Notes under the pieces: generated by a model
The model's input: only the letters and a program-made list of their open reading frames with translations
Database searches by the model: none
What the model was told of the DNA's origin: nothing
Part shown: piece after piece, positions 38,631-47,447 of the stretch
Position numbering within the stretch: the first letter of the stretch is position 1
How the letters are laid out: every line of letters starts with the position of its first letter
Translations under genes and position numbers: made by a program
DNA from: an uncultured Flavobacteriales bacterium
GTDB lineage: Bacteria; Bacteroidota; Bacteroidia; Flavobacteriales_D; Crocinitomicaceae
DNA length: 64,000 bases
Assembly: GCA_913054135.1 (NCBI GenBank)
Contig: CAJXJK010000001.1
Coordinates: 186,001-250,000, forward strand
Direction of reading: 5' to 3'

Positions 38631-39203
38631 ATGAGTGACTTTTTTGCCCATGAAACGGCTGTTATTGATGAGGGATGCACGATTGGTGAAGGAACCAAGA
38701 TTTGGCACTTCTCTCACATTATGCCGAATTGCACAATTGGAAGCAAATGTAATATTGGTCAAAATGTTGTCGTTTCACCTGAAGTGATATTGGGTAATAA
38801 TGTCAAAGTTCAAAACAACGTTTCTATTTATACCGGCGTGGAATGTGCTGATGATGTTTTTTTAGGACCTTCAATGGTATTCACGAATGTCATGAATCCA
38901 AGATCTGCTGTTAATCGCAGAGACCAATATTTAAAGACAAAAGTAGGTGTCGGAGCGAGCATTGGTGCAAATGCAACAATAGTATGTGGAAACCCTATCG
39001 GAAAATTTGCGTTTATAGGTGCCGGGGCCGTGGTCACAAAAGAAGTTCTTGATTATGCTTTGTTGGTAGGAAACCCTGCAAAGCAAATTGGATGGATGAG
39101 TGAATTCGGTCACCGACTTAATTTTGATAATAACAACTTTGCAACCTGCCCTGAGTCAGGTGATAAGTATGAACTATCTGATAACCAAGTTAAAAAAGTA
39201 TAA
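38631..39203 (+). CDS. Left-handed beta-helix N-acetyltransferase (WbpD/WlbB-like)
   Basis: The 190-residue protein has hexapeptide repeats: TIGEGTKIWHFSHIMPNC, IGSKCNIGQNVVVSPEVI and LGNNVKVQNNVSIYTGVEC, then VGVGASIGANATIVCGNPIG. The combination matches WbpD/WlbB, which acetylate the 3-amino group of UDP-GlcNAc3NA using acetyl-CoA. The C-terminal tail TCPESGDKYELS is typical. The gene starts 8 bases after uxs and its stop overlaps the next start. Confidence 0.9.
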   Translation: MSDFFAHETAVIDEGCTIGEGTKIWHFSHIMPNCTIGSKCNIGQNVVVSPEVILGNNVKVQNNVSIYTGVECADDVFLGPSMVFTNVMNPRSAVNRRDQYLKTKVGVGASIGANATIVCGNPIGKFAFIGAGAVVTKEVLDYALLVGNPAKQIGWMSEFGHRLNFDNNNFATCPESGDKYELSDNQVKKV

Positions 39204-40246
39204 TGTCTGAAGATAAAAAAGTAAAATTTGCTGTAATCGGTTGTGGCCATATCGGAAAACGACACGCTACTATGGTTACAAGAAATGAAGAGTCAGAATT
39301 AGTAGGCTTGGTGGACACTGCTGACAAAGGGAATTTGGACCTTGAAGAATTTCAAGGCGTGCCTTTTTTCAATTCAATTGACGACTTACTTGCTGCCGGG
39401 ATTGACATTGATGTTGTTTGTATTTGCACTCCAAACGGAAAACATTCAGATCAAGCAAAGAAAGCACTAGCTAAAGGGCACCACGTAGTTTGTGAAAAAC
39501 CAATGGGACTTTCTAAAGACAATTGTGAAAGTGTAATTTACACAGCCCTTCAAAATTCAAAGCAAGTTTTTTGTGTAATGCAAAACAGATATTCACCACC
39601 CTCTGAATGGATTAAGGATGTGATTAGCAAAAAATTAATGGGTGAAATCTATATGGTGCAACTCAATTGTTACTGGAATAGAGATGACAGATATTATAAA
39701 GCTGGAGGCTGGAAAGGAACTCAAGAACTTGACGGAGGTACCTTGTTCACACAATTCTCTCACTTCATTGATATCATGTACTGGTTATTTGGTGACGTGA
39801 AAAACATACAAGGTAAATTTGCAGACTTCAGTCATAAGGACTCTACAGACTTTGAAGATTCAGGATTCGTTTCTTTCGACTTTGTGAATGGTGGAATGGG
39901 CTCACTAAACTATTCAACCTCAGTTTGGAATCAGAATTTAGAAAGCTCAATGACCATCATTGGTGAGAAAGGTTCTGTGAAAATAGGAGGTCAATACATG
40001 AATGAGATTGAGGTGTGCAATATTGAAGATTATGAAATGCCAGAATTGGCGGCTTCAAACCCGGCTAATGACTATGGATCTTATAAAGGATCTGCTGCAA
40101 ATCATCACTACATCATTGAAAATGTGGTCGATTCTCTAAAAAAGAGAACAGCACCCACAACAAACGCTCTCGAAGGGCTTAAAGTTGTTGAGATAATTGA
40201 ACGTATTTACGAAGTGAGAGATGCTCACTTCAATAAAAAAAACTAA
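39203..40246 (+). CDS. Gfo/Idh/MocA oxidoreductase, UDP-GlcNAcA 3-dehydrogenase (WlbA/WbpB-like)
   Basis: The 347-residue protein has KFAVIGCGHIGKRHATMV at the NAD site. CICTPNGKHSDQAKKAL and HVVCEKPMGLSKDNCE (with the catalytic Lys of EKP) follow, and GGWKGTQELDGGTLFTQFSHF is the Gfo/Idh C-terminal substrate motif. WlbA/WbpB oxidises the C3 hydroxyl of UDP-GlcNAcA, giving the keto sugar that the aminotransferase at 35182 would use. The start overlaps the acetyltransferase stop by one base (TAATG). Confidence 0.88.
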   Translation: MSEDKKVKFAVIGCGHIGKRHATMVTRNEESELVGLVDTADKGNLDLEEFQGVPFFNSIDDLLAAGIDIDVVCICTPNGKHSDQAKKALAKGHHVVCEKPMGLSKDNCESVIYTALQNSKQVFCVMQNRYSPPSEWIKDVISKKLMGEIYMVQLNCYWNRDDRYYKAGGWKGTQELDGGTLFTQFSHFIDIMYWLFGDVKNIQGKFADFSHKDSTDFEDSGFVSFDFVNGGMGSLNYSTSVWNQNLESSMTIIGEKGSVKIGGQYMNEIEVCNIEDYEMPELAASNPANDYGSYKGSAANHHYIIENVVDSLKKRTAPTTNALEGLKVVEIIERIYEVRDAHFNKKN

Positions 40247-40248
40247 TT

Positions 40249-40262
40249 GGTACTTTTGTACC
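40249..40262 (+). promoter_or_regulatory. Possible internal promoter -7 box inside an inverted repeat
   Basis: GGTAC-TTTT-GTACC is a perfect 5-base inverted repeat with a four-T loop. It includes TACTTTTG (40251-40258), an exact TANNTTTG match, 21 bases before the ATG at 40280. No TTTG is present upstream at normal spacing. It could provide an extra promoter for the last two sugar genes. Confidence 0.35.
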
Positions 40263-40279
40263 GAAAAAATTCTTAAGAA

Positions 40280-41581
40280 ATGAAATCGATTTACGATAAA
40301 CTAGTAGATAAAGAAGTAACATTAGCAGTCATTGGATTGGGTTATGTTGGTTTACCTATTGCACTAGAATTTGCAAGGAAAATCAAGGTTATTGGATTTG
40401 ACATCAACGCAAAACGAGTTGATTTAATGAAAAATAATATTGACCCGAGTAACGAACTTGAAGCATCTGATTTTGAAGGATGTGATATTAACTTCACTGC
40501 AAATTTAGACGACCTTAAGGAGGCTAGCTTTTACATTGTAGCTGTTCCAACTCCTATTGACGACAGCAAACTTCCTGACTTGAGACCATTATTGGGTGCG
40601 AGCGGGACTGTAGGTAAAGTGCTAAGCAAAGGAGACTATGTTGTATTTGAATCAACTGTTTACCCAGGATGTACTGAAGAAGATTGTATTCCAGTTTTGG
40701 AAGCTGAGTCTGGATTGAAATTCAGAGATGACTTTATGGTTGGGTATTCACCTGAAAGAATTAACCCGGGAGACAAAGTGAATACTTTGGCTTCTATTGT
40801 AAAAGTTTCTTCTGGATGTTGTGAAGAATCTGCTGAGAATATTGCCAAGACATACGAATTGGTAGTTACAGCTGGTGTTCACAGAGCGGCATCAATAAAA
40901 GTTGCTGAAGCAGCAAAGATTATAGAGAATACGCAAAGAGATGTAAACATTGCCTTGATTAACGAGCTTTCAATCATATTCGGAAAGTTAGGAATCAATA
41001 CTTATGATGTTTTAGAGGCGGCAGGAACCAAATGGAATTTCTTGAATTTCAGACCTGGTTTAGTTGGTGGACACTGTATTGGTGTTGACCCTTACTACCT
41101 AACTCACAAAGCGAAACAAGTAGGTTATCATGCGAAAATCATTAATTCTGGTAGATATGTAAATGACTCAATGGGCTTTTATGTAGGTAAACAGACTGTA
41201 AAGAAGATGATTGGTCATGGTAAAAACCCAATGGAAGCTAGAGTACTCATTATGGGAGCTACTTTCAAAGAAGATGTTTCAGACATTAGAAATTCAAAAG
41301 TTGTTGACGTTATAAAAGAACTAGAATCATTCGCATGTACTGTTGATGTTATCGACCCTCATGCTGATTCTGCTGAAGTTCAAGAAGAGTACGGATTTTC
41401 AATTGCTCCAAAATCAACAGATGATTATGACGCAATAATAGTTGCAGTAAACCACCAAGAATACAGCAATCTTTCAGAAAATGATTTCAAATCAATGATG
41501 AAAGATGATAAAGGAATTGTTGTAGACTTGAAAGGAATTTATAAAGGAAAAATTAAAGATTTAGACTACTGGTCACTTTAA
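40280..41581 (+). CDS. Nucleotide-sugar dehydrogenase, UDP-N-acetylhexosamine 6-dehydrogenase (WbpA/TviB-like)
   Basis: The 433-residue protein has AVIGLGYVGLPIALEFARK, VAVPTPIDDSKLPDLRPL and VFESTVYPGCTEEDCIP. GYSPERINPGDK and LVGGHCIGVDPYYLTHKA give the active-site Cys and the G-HCIGVDPYYL pattern of the UDP-GlcNAc/UDP-GalNAc dehydrogenases, not that of Ugd. The product is UDP-N-acetyl-hexosaminuronate, the first intermediate for UDP-GlcNAc(3NAc)A; the later enzymes are encoded upstream. TviB and WbpO types act on either hexosamine, so gluco or galacto is not certain. Confidence 0.88.
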   Translation: MKSIYDKLVDKEVTLAVIGLGYVGLPIALEFARKIKVIGFDINAKRVDLMKNNIDPSNELEASDFEGCDINFTANLDDLKEASFYIVAVPTPIDDSKLPDLRPLLGASGTVGKVLSKGDYVVFESTVYPGCTEEDCIPVLEAESGLKFRDDFMVGYSPERINPGDKVNTLASIVKVSSGCCEESAENIAKTYELVVTAGVHRAASIKVAEAAKIIENTQRDVNIALINELSIIFGKLGINTYDVLEAAGTKWNFLNFRPGLVGGHCIGVDPYYLTHKAKQVGYHAKIINSGRYVNDSMGFYVGKQTVKKMIGHGKNPMEARVLIMGATFKEDVSDIRNSKVVDVIKELESFACTVDVIDPHADSAEVQEEYGFSIAPKSTDDYDAIIVAVNHQEYSNLSENDFKSMMKDDKGIVVDLKGIYKGKIKDLDYWSL

Positions 41582-41624
41582 GCTTTCTTAACAAATAGTC
41601 TTTAATTTTTGACGTTATATAGGT

Positions 41625-42671
41625 ATGAAGAAGAAAATTCTTATCACTGGAGGAGCAGGTTTTATTGGCTCTCATCTTGTAAGACTCTTTGTCAATAAAT
41701 ATCCTGATTATGACATCATCAATTTGGATAAATTGACCTATGCCGGTAATCTCAAAAACATCACAGATATTGAGAATTCTGCGAATTACAAATTTGTAAA
41801 AGGTGATATTCAAGACAAAGATTTCTTAGACTCACTTTTTAAATCTGAAAAAATAACTGATGTTATTCACCTAGCGGCAGAATCGCATGTTGATAGATCA
41901 ATTTCAGGACCAATGGAATTCATCATAACAAACATTGTAGGAACTGCTAATCTATTAGAAGTTGCCCGTTCAAATTGGGAAGGTGAAGACCACACATTTT
42001 ATCATATTTCTACTGACGAAGTTTATGGTTCTTTAGGAGAAGAAGGCTTCTTTTATGAAGACACTGCTTACGATCCTAGAAGCCCATATTCAGCTTCAAA
42101 AGCATCTTCTGATCACTTGGTAAGGGCTTATCATCACACTTATAATTTCCCTATCAAAATTTCGAACTGTTCTAATAATTATGGCTCACATCAATTTCCC
42201 GAAAAGTTGATTCCGCTTATGATTAATAACATTCGAAACAATAAACCACTACCCGTTTACGGAACTGGAGAAAACGTTAGAGATTGGCTTTGGGTTGAAG
42301 ATCATGCGAGAGCGATTGATGTAATTTTTCATAAAGGAAAAGTGGGAGAAACTTACAACATTGGTGGCTGGAACGAGTGGACAAACATTGCTTTGGTAAA
42401 AGAAATGTGCCGTATCATGGATGAAAAATTGGGCAGAGATACAGGTACATCTGAAAAACTAATCACATACGTTACAGATAGAGCGGGCCATGATATGCGT
42501 TATGCAATTGATGCCACAAAAATCAAAGACGAATTGGGATGGGTGCCTTCTTTAGAATTTGAAGAAGGCCTAGACAAAACAATCGACTGGTATTTGAATA
42601 ATGAAGATTGGATAAATAATGTCACTTCTGGCGATTACCAAAAGTATTATGATGAGCACTACTCATCATAA
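41625..42671 (+). CDS. rfbB: dTDP-glucose 4,6-dehydratase
   Basis: The 348-residue SDR has KILITGGAGFIGSHLVR, HLAAESHVDRSISGP, YHISTDEVYGSLG, PRSPYSASKASSDHLVRAYHH (YxxxK pair) and NNYGSHQFPEKLIP. Also VRDWLWVEDHARA. These are specific for RmlB/RfbB, which makes dTDP-4-keto-6-deoxyglucose, precursor of rhamnose and other deoxysugars. No rmlA, rmlC or rmlD is visible in the window, so the final sugar cannot be named. Its 3' end overlaps the converging gene by 13 bases. Confidence 0.94.
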   Translation: MKKKILITGGAGFIGSHLVRLFVNKYPDYDIINLDKLTYAGNLKNITDIENSANYKFVKGDIQDKDFLDSLFKSEKITDVIHLAAESHVDRSISGPMEFIITNIVGTANLLEVARSNWEGEDHTFYHISTDEVYGSLGEEGFFYEDTAYDPRSPYSASKASSDHLVRAYHHTYNFPIKISNCSNNYGSHQFPEKLIPLMINNIRNNKPLPVYGTGENVRDWLWVEDHARAIDVIFHKGKVGETYNIGGWNEWTNIALVKEMCRIMDEKLGRDTGTSEKLITYVTDRAGHDMRYAIDATKIKDELGWVPSLEFEEGLDKTIDWYLNNEDWINNVTSGDYQKYYDEHYSS

Positions 42672-43435
42672 CCTGATAAGCTCAACTTAATCTTTTCTGG
42701 CTGATCAAACTTTGGACTTTGCTTACCACTAAAAATCACCACAGCATAAAGAAATGGCCTCTTACTTCTATTCAGGCTTTTCTCTTCTATTCGAACTGAA
42801 ATTCCGATTTGAGAATAATTCCCTTTTTTCAATTTGTTAAAGGCTTTACTCTTCTTCATTTGCTCTAAAAATGCCTGACATAATTGCGCCTCTGATTTTG
42901 CCTCGAGAGGAACAGGCTCAACATAATCAGGATGATTTTCATTCATGATTTTAGGTCGTACTCCTTCGTACAAACTCAAGTCAGATGTTTTCACTCTTCT
43001 ATCAAAGAAAAACTTCTCATTCTTTTCAAGATCTAAGAGATCAACCATTATCCCGAAAGAAACAAACCTTCGGTGAGGCACCTTTGCCAACTTCAAAGCG
43101 TAATCGAAATTCTTTTGTTCTCTTTGCCAATAAACCTTATTCTTAAATCTCGAAGACGAAAATTTGAGAACGGCAGAATTACAAATCTTATTGAGCGAAG
43201 AATCTTGCTCAAGACGTTTTAACTCCAATGATTCAATCCAGCCATTTGCAGCACTTATGAAATAACCTGAAATTTCTTTTCTATCAAAATCTTCTACATC
43301 TATTTTTGAGGATCCACCCGAAGTTTCCTCAACCAAGAATGGATAAGCTTTGTTCAAATGAACCAAAAATTTTCGGTTTTGAGAATAGGCGTTTGCAAAA
43401 GCGAATAGCGATATGTAAACAAGAATTATTCTCAT
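42659..43435 (-). CDS. Secreted protein of unknown function
   Basis: The 258-residue protein has a signal peptide (VYISLFAFANAYS-Q). The C-terminal segment YSQIGISVRIEEKSLN/RPFLYAVVIFSGK vaguely resembles the end of CAP/SCP domains (IG-hydrophobic strand then Y-V-F-G), and SSRFKNKVYWQREQKNFDY precedes, but the His/Glu residues of that family are not evident. It is best left as unknown. It starts directly after the stop of the LRR protein gene (no spacer) and is therefore probably in the same operon. Confidence 0.55.
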   Translation of the reverse strand: MRIILVYISLFAFANAYSQNRKFLVHLNKAYPFLVEETSGGSSKIDVEDFDRKEISGYFISAANGWIESLELKRLEQDSSLNKICNSAVLKFSSSRFKNKVYWQREQKNFDYALKLAKVPHRRFVSFGIMVDLLDLEKNEKFFFDRRVKTSDLSLYEGVRPKIMNENHPDYVEPVPLEAKSEAQLCQAFLEQMKKSKAFNKLKKGNYSQIGISVRIEEKSLNRSKRPFLYAVVIFSGKQSPKFDQPEKIKLSLSGYDE

Positions 43436-46009
43436 TTATGGCTTCAACTCTTTTATGAAATCTCCGGCAGATGTCTCTCCAACATCTATCATTTTCAACT
43501 CAATCTTTTTGTCATCCATCTTCTCTTTCCAATTTCGGTAAACACCTACTAAAGTTCCGGTAAAGAATACCACAAAGACGTTCTTAGATTCACCATCAAA
43601 AAAGGCTTTTCTCTTATCCTTAAAAGTAATTACACCATTGGTGGTTCTATCCAAAACAGTAATTGCAGTTGGCTCCTCATCAATCATTCCGCCGGCTACT
43701 GAACTGAAGGCTTGAGAGAATGAGGTTGGACGCATCATTCTTCTTCTCGCGTCACAATTCCACAATCCAAATCCATTTATATTCAATGCCCTTTGAACTG
43801 AGGTTGAACTGGCGTCAGCATCCATATCGGCTTTGTACTTACGCTCCATATCCCACAGTCTTTCTTGTCTCATCTCTTCGTCTTTTTTTGCTTTCTTCAT
43901 TATCGCCTTTTTTTGCTTTTCCAATAGCGGACGAATCTTATCAGCATTTCTTTCTCTCTCTGACTTGTATTCACCATGTGAAATCAAGTATTTTTTATAG
44001 AACTTCTCTATTTCTTTTGAACTCGCTTTCTTTCCCTTTTTTCCAATCAATAAAACAGGCAAATTGAAAGTGGTGTCTTTAAAATTAAATGTCAGGATAA
44101 AATTATCTTTTGAATTATTCGGTTTCAATGATAATTCAGGTGAAAAGTTTGGGCCATTTTTGCTGTATGAATTTTCGGTTCCCTTAATTTTTAATCGACC
44201 ATATTTATGATTCATTTCTCTTGAAATATCCATAAGAACCTCATTTGTAGCCCTTGAAGCATCACCATCATACACAAAAGTGTACTGAGATAAAAAATGA
44301 GATCGCTCATCACGTATAGTTTCTTCAATGTTCAAACCAGTAAATTTTACATCTTCTTCAGGTAAAACCGAAACTAGTCTATCAAATGATATCGTAAAAT
44401 CTTCAAGACGTTCTCCTCTCCCCACCATTGGTTTATACCTGTGTCTATATCTCTTTATTTGATTCAATTGTATCTCATAAAAATCTTGATTCATCACTGA
44501 ATCCAACAACCTTTGATCAACCTTAAAAACCTCTTCAACCTTGTCGGTTCCTTGCATTTGCCAAACTCCATTTTGATCCATTTGCCAAACAGGCATTGAT
44601 TGGTTATCGGCAGTTGCAGCAAAAGTCACATCTACCGTCTTTCCTGGCTTTAATGCTAATTCATTACCCTTATTATCTTTTGCCTCAATGTTAAACATCC
44701 CACCTGATGAAAGCATAAAGGTTTCATCTTCAGAAGTTGTTGTCATTGAAATTCCGGATAAAAATATTTCTTCAGGTGTGGTGTATTCAGTGTACTCTAA
44801 CTTAACTGGGCCAGTATATAAACTTCCATCAGCAGAAACAAAACTCTCTTCAGGGAAGTCAAAAGTTGCTTTTCCAATTCTTACTTTCTGAGCTTTATCT
44901 GCCTTAATTTTTTTGATTGTTGGTTTTTGGACGTACTCTGCAAATGGAGGCGCAATGCCTACTGAAGGTTGAATCACTTCACCATAAACCATATTCATTT
45001 CAGGCTTATTCTCAGCCAAAGCTTTTAATGACGATTGCGGAATTGAATTCCCTCTAATATCCAGCCATGAAACGGTTGACATTTCACTAATTGCAGTAAT
45101 ATCAGAGATCACATTTGATTGAATATCCAAACTGTCTATCTCCAATTGCAAGAAAGGAATCAGGTCTACTGAAACCATTTTTCTTAGGCCAACATAATTA
45201 GTAGTTTCGCTTGTATTAATTGAAGCTATAGTAGCTTCAGCATTATTAAAGACACAATCTTCAAAAACGAGTTTGCCGATTTTAGGAGAATACTCTGTTC
45301 TCGGAAACTTAGAAATTGTAGATGATTTGATGATCAATTCTTTTGCACCAAATAGGGCAAACTGCTCAGGGATTGCTGTTAGGTAAGAAACTGTTACACT
45401 TTCTAATCCATCCATAAAGCTCAAGCTCATCAGTAACTTCTCACTGTTCACACCTGAATTCCCAGAGGCATCAATTGTTTTTAATCCCCACCAATAATCC
45501 GCAATGCTGCTGATGTCTTTGAGTTTGTTGTTTGCTAAATTAATATCTCTGAGTTTGCTCATAGACATCATTGAATAAGGCAAAACAGTCAAATAGTTGT
45601 CGGCCAAGTTTAATTTTCGCAGTTCTCTTTGTATTGGAACTCCGTCAGGCAAAAAGAATAATGCGCTAGCCGAAAGATCAAGGCTGTTTAATGAAAAGCT
45701 GCAGCTATCAAAAAGGTTCATCAAATCAAACTGACTCATATTTTGATTCTTAGATAAGTCAAGATGCTTAAGTGTTGAAATCTTACCTAAATCAGAAGGA
45801 ACTTTGACAAAACCGTTATTCGCGACACTCAGCCAGGTCAAGTTTTTGCAGGCCAAGACCTCAGAAGGAAACTTTGTTAAGCCCTTGTTTGATAAATCAA
45901 TTTCGGTAATCTCCATTTCATTCCCCTTGATTTCGCTTATCTCTGTTACTCGATAAGCAAAGAGGAAGGAAGTTATGAAGAGGGAAAAAGTTAGTAATAA
46001 GAGTTTCAT
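43436..46009 (-). CDS. Leucine-rich-repeat protein with two lipoprotein-shared C-terminal domains
   Basis: The 857-residue protein has a signal peptide (residues 1-18). About ten leucine-rich repeats cover residues 35-345 (LSNKGLTKFPSEV, LSVANNGFVKVPSDL, LNLADNYLTVLPYS, IDSLDIQSN). Residues 375-490 form a beta-rich domain with GKATFDFPEESF, LSSGGMFNIEAKDNKGNEL, LALKPGKTVDV and DQNGVW. Residues 744-857 start INGFGLWNCD and end around a GVYRNW...IELKMIDVG block. Both align with the lipoprotein at 47448. A Lys/Glu-rich helical stretch (about 660-730) lies between. No enzymatic motif is seen. It is probably surface or periplasmic, and heads an operon with the gene at 42659. Confidence 0.78.
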   Translation of the reverse strand: MKLLLLTFSLFITSFLFAYRVTEISEIKGNEMEITEIDLSNKGLTKFPSEVLACKNLTWLSVANNGFVKVPSDLGKISTLKHLDLSKNQNMSQFDLMNLFDSCSFSLNSLDLSASALFFLPDGVPIQRELRKLNLADNYLTVLPYSMMSMSKLRDINLANNKLKDISSIADYWWGLKTIDASGNSGVNSEKLLMSLSFMDGLESVTVSYLTAIPEQFALFGAKELIIKSSTISKFPRTEYSPKIGKLVFEDCVFNNAEATIASINTSETTNYVGLRKMVSVDLIPFLQLEIDSLDIQSNVISDITAISEMSTVSWLDIRGNSIPQSSLKALAENKPEMNMVYGEVIQPSVGIAPPFAEYVQKPTIKKIKADKAQKVRIGKATFDFPEESFVSADGSLYTGPVKLEYTEYTTPEEIFLSGISMTTTSEDETFMLSSGGMFNIEAKDNKGNELALKPGKTVDVTFAATADNQSMPVWQMDQNGVWQMQGTDKVEEVFKVDQRLLDSVMNQDFYEIQLNQIKRYRHRYKPMVGRGERLEDFTISFDRLVSVLPEEDVKFTGLNIEETIRDERSHFLSQYTFVYDGDASRATNEVLMDISREMNHKYGRLKIKGTENSYSKNGPNFSPELSLKPNNSKDNFILTFNFKDTTFNLPVLLIGKKGKKASSKEIEKFYKKYLISHGEYKSERERNADKIRPLLEKQKKAIMKKAKKDEEMRQERLWDMERKYKADMDADASSTSVQRALNINGFGLWNCDARRRMMRPTSFSQAFSSVAGGMIDEEPTAITVLDRTTNGVITFKDKRKAFFDGESKNVFVVFFTGTLVGVYRNWKEKMDDKKIELKMIDVGETSAGDFIKELKP

Positions 46010-46194
46010 AATGTAGTATTTGTAGATGACACAGCTTTTTTTGCAGCATCATCAAGATAATAAAATTGAATTCTACCCTGCATATTTACAGCTTTTATTT
46101 TTCAGACATTTTAGGTTTGTAAGTACCTCAACCACAATAATCAAACCAGGTTAAGAACAGTTTCCTTTTATTAAATGTAAGACAATTTAAAAGG

Positions 46195-46219
46195 TAACTA
46201 TGTTACATAAGAATAGTTA
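46195..46219. repeat. Inverted repeat in the 46010-46269 gap
   Basis: TAACTAT (46195-46201) is complementary to ATAGTTA (46213-46219) around an 11-base loop. It lies between the LRR gene start and the DUF2891 gene end. The remainder of this 260-base gap is AT-rich with no recognisable gene. Confidence 0.35.
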
Positions 46220-46223
46220 AAAT

Positions 46224-46277
46224 AGGGTTAATGGTTACAATAAACGATAATTGAAATTAGATTATTGTTTCAACCCT
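46224..46277 (-). terminator. Possible long hairpin at the end of the DUF2891 gene
   Basis: AGGGTT (46224-46229) pairs with AACCCT (46272-46277), and CAATAA (46238-46243) with TTATTG (46262-46267). The structure spans the DUF2891 stop. On the minus strand it is followed by ATTTTAAC, so a weak terminator or 3' stabiliser is possible. Confidence 0.28.
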
Positions 46278-47346
46278 CCTTAATCTCTAAAGCATAAACT
46301 AAGAAAGAGGCCAACCAATGGCTGCCCATATAGTCAGAACCTATCACTTGACCTTTTGAAGCCTTCAAATGCTCATCAGCCAGTTCTCTCAACATCTCCG
46401 ATTGCTTTGGAAGCGACTTAGACAAGGTGAATAAGCACCATGCTCTTGAGAAATTTAAACCGTCTAAGTGGACTAGCTTACCATCTGTTCGGTCAATCAC
46501 TTTTCCTGGCTCTAAGTCAAAATCTTTCTCAAAAATTTGAGGTAAGAATTCTTCAATCCATTTTTTAAACTCCTTTGGCTCTAACACTTTTGACATGAGT
46601 TCTGCCTCTTGCAAACAAGGCGAAATGAAGTCAAATCCACTTGGTTCCCAGCTTAAAGGACATCCATTATCATTCATATAAAAATCTTTAGCTCTACTTT
46701 TTAAAAGAGTCAAGAACTCATCATCTTGGGCAATTACAGCATAATCAAAAGCCAGTGATAAACCAAAGGCTGAGTTGGTATGCTCCCCTACTCTAATTGG
46801 GTAAGACATTTTAGGTAAGAATTTTTTATAATTAGTCACTACTTGATCAACAAGAGATTGAAGATTTGCTGACCATTGATGCTCTTTATTCAAAGGGCTT
46901 TGTGTAAGCTCAGCTTGAAGTTTTAATAACCAAGCCCAGCCATAAGTACGCTCATATGATTGATTCACTTTAGGCTGAAAATACAATAGCTCTTTTTGCA
47001 CATTGGGTGTAGAAAACTGCTGGTCAAACAACTCTGATATTTCTTTTGCTTTTTGAGAATCTGGAAATTTATTCATGACCTTAGCCATCAACCAATGTCC
47101 GTGTACTGACGAATGCCAATCAAAACATCCATAAAAAATGGGATGCAATGATTTTGGATTATCTATATGAGACGAGTCGGCAAGCACCTGACCTAACTTA
47201 TTAGGATACTCTTGATGAATACAATCTATTGGCACCTGAACCAACTTTTCAGCATTTTCTAAAGTCAATTCTAAACTCTGAATTTGATTCTGAGCTAATA
47301 CATTGATTGAAAGGATGATTGCCAAAAAGATTCCTAGAATTCTCAT
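46270..47346 (-). CDS. DUF2891 family secreted protein
   Basis: The ATG at 47346 is used (MRILGIFLAIILSINVLA-Q gives a good signal peptide); the TTG at 47364 is part of a -7-like box. The mature protein (about 340 residues) has FYGCFDWHSSVHGHWLM (about 65-81), the DUF2891 signature. Also RTYGWAWLLKLQAEL, RVGEHTNSAFGLSLAFDYA, GCPLSWEPSGFDFISPCLQEAEL, FSRAWCLF and SDYMGSHWLASF. The family is an (alpha/alpha)6-barrel-like group related to glycoside-active enzymes, but its reaction is not established to my knowledge. It is single on its strand. Upstream, TATTTTTG at 47369-47362 is an exact -7 box match. Confidence 0.85.
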   Translation of the reverse strand: MRILGIFLAIILSINVLAQNQIQSLELTLENAEKLVQVPIDCIHQEYPNKLGQVLADSSHIDNPKSLHPIFYGCFDWHSSVHGHWLMAKVMNKFPDSQKAKEISELFDQQFSTPNVQKELLYFQPKVNQSYERTYGWAWLLKLQAELTQSPLNKEHQWSANLQSLVDQVVTNYKKFLPKMSYPIRVGEHTNSAFGLSLAFDYAVIAQDDEFLTLLKSRAKDFYMNDNGCPLSWEPSGFDFISPCLQEAELMSKVLEPKEFKKWIEEFLPQIFEKDFDLEPGKVIDRTDGKLVHLDGLNFSRAWCLFTLSKSLPKQSEMLRELADEHLKASKGQVIGSDYMGSHWLASFLVYALEIKEG

Positions 47347-47361
47347 ATCTCTAATTTTGCT

Positions 47362-47369
47362 CAAAAATA
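47362..47369 (-). promoter_or_regulatory. Candidate -7 box TATTTTTG for the DUF2891 gene
   Basis: TATTTTTG on the minus strand ends 15 bases before the ATG at 47346. A TTTG lies 24 bases upstream, slightly beyond the normal spacing. Confidence 0.35.
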
Positions 47370-47447
47370 AGGTATTCTACCTACTTTCCATTTCAAACGT
47401 TTTGTTACTTTTATTAGAAATACCCATTATTCTATTAAACACGAATT

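Noticed and set aside
43720-44067. Plus-strand open frame of 115 codons inside the LRR gene
   Set aside because: Antisense to a continuous protein with clear homology to the lipoprotein at 47448; composition looks like a shadow frame.
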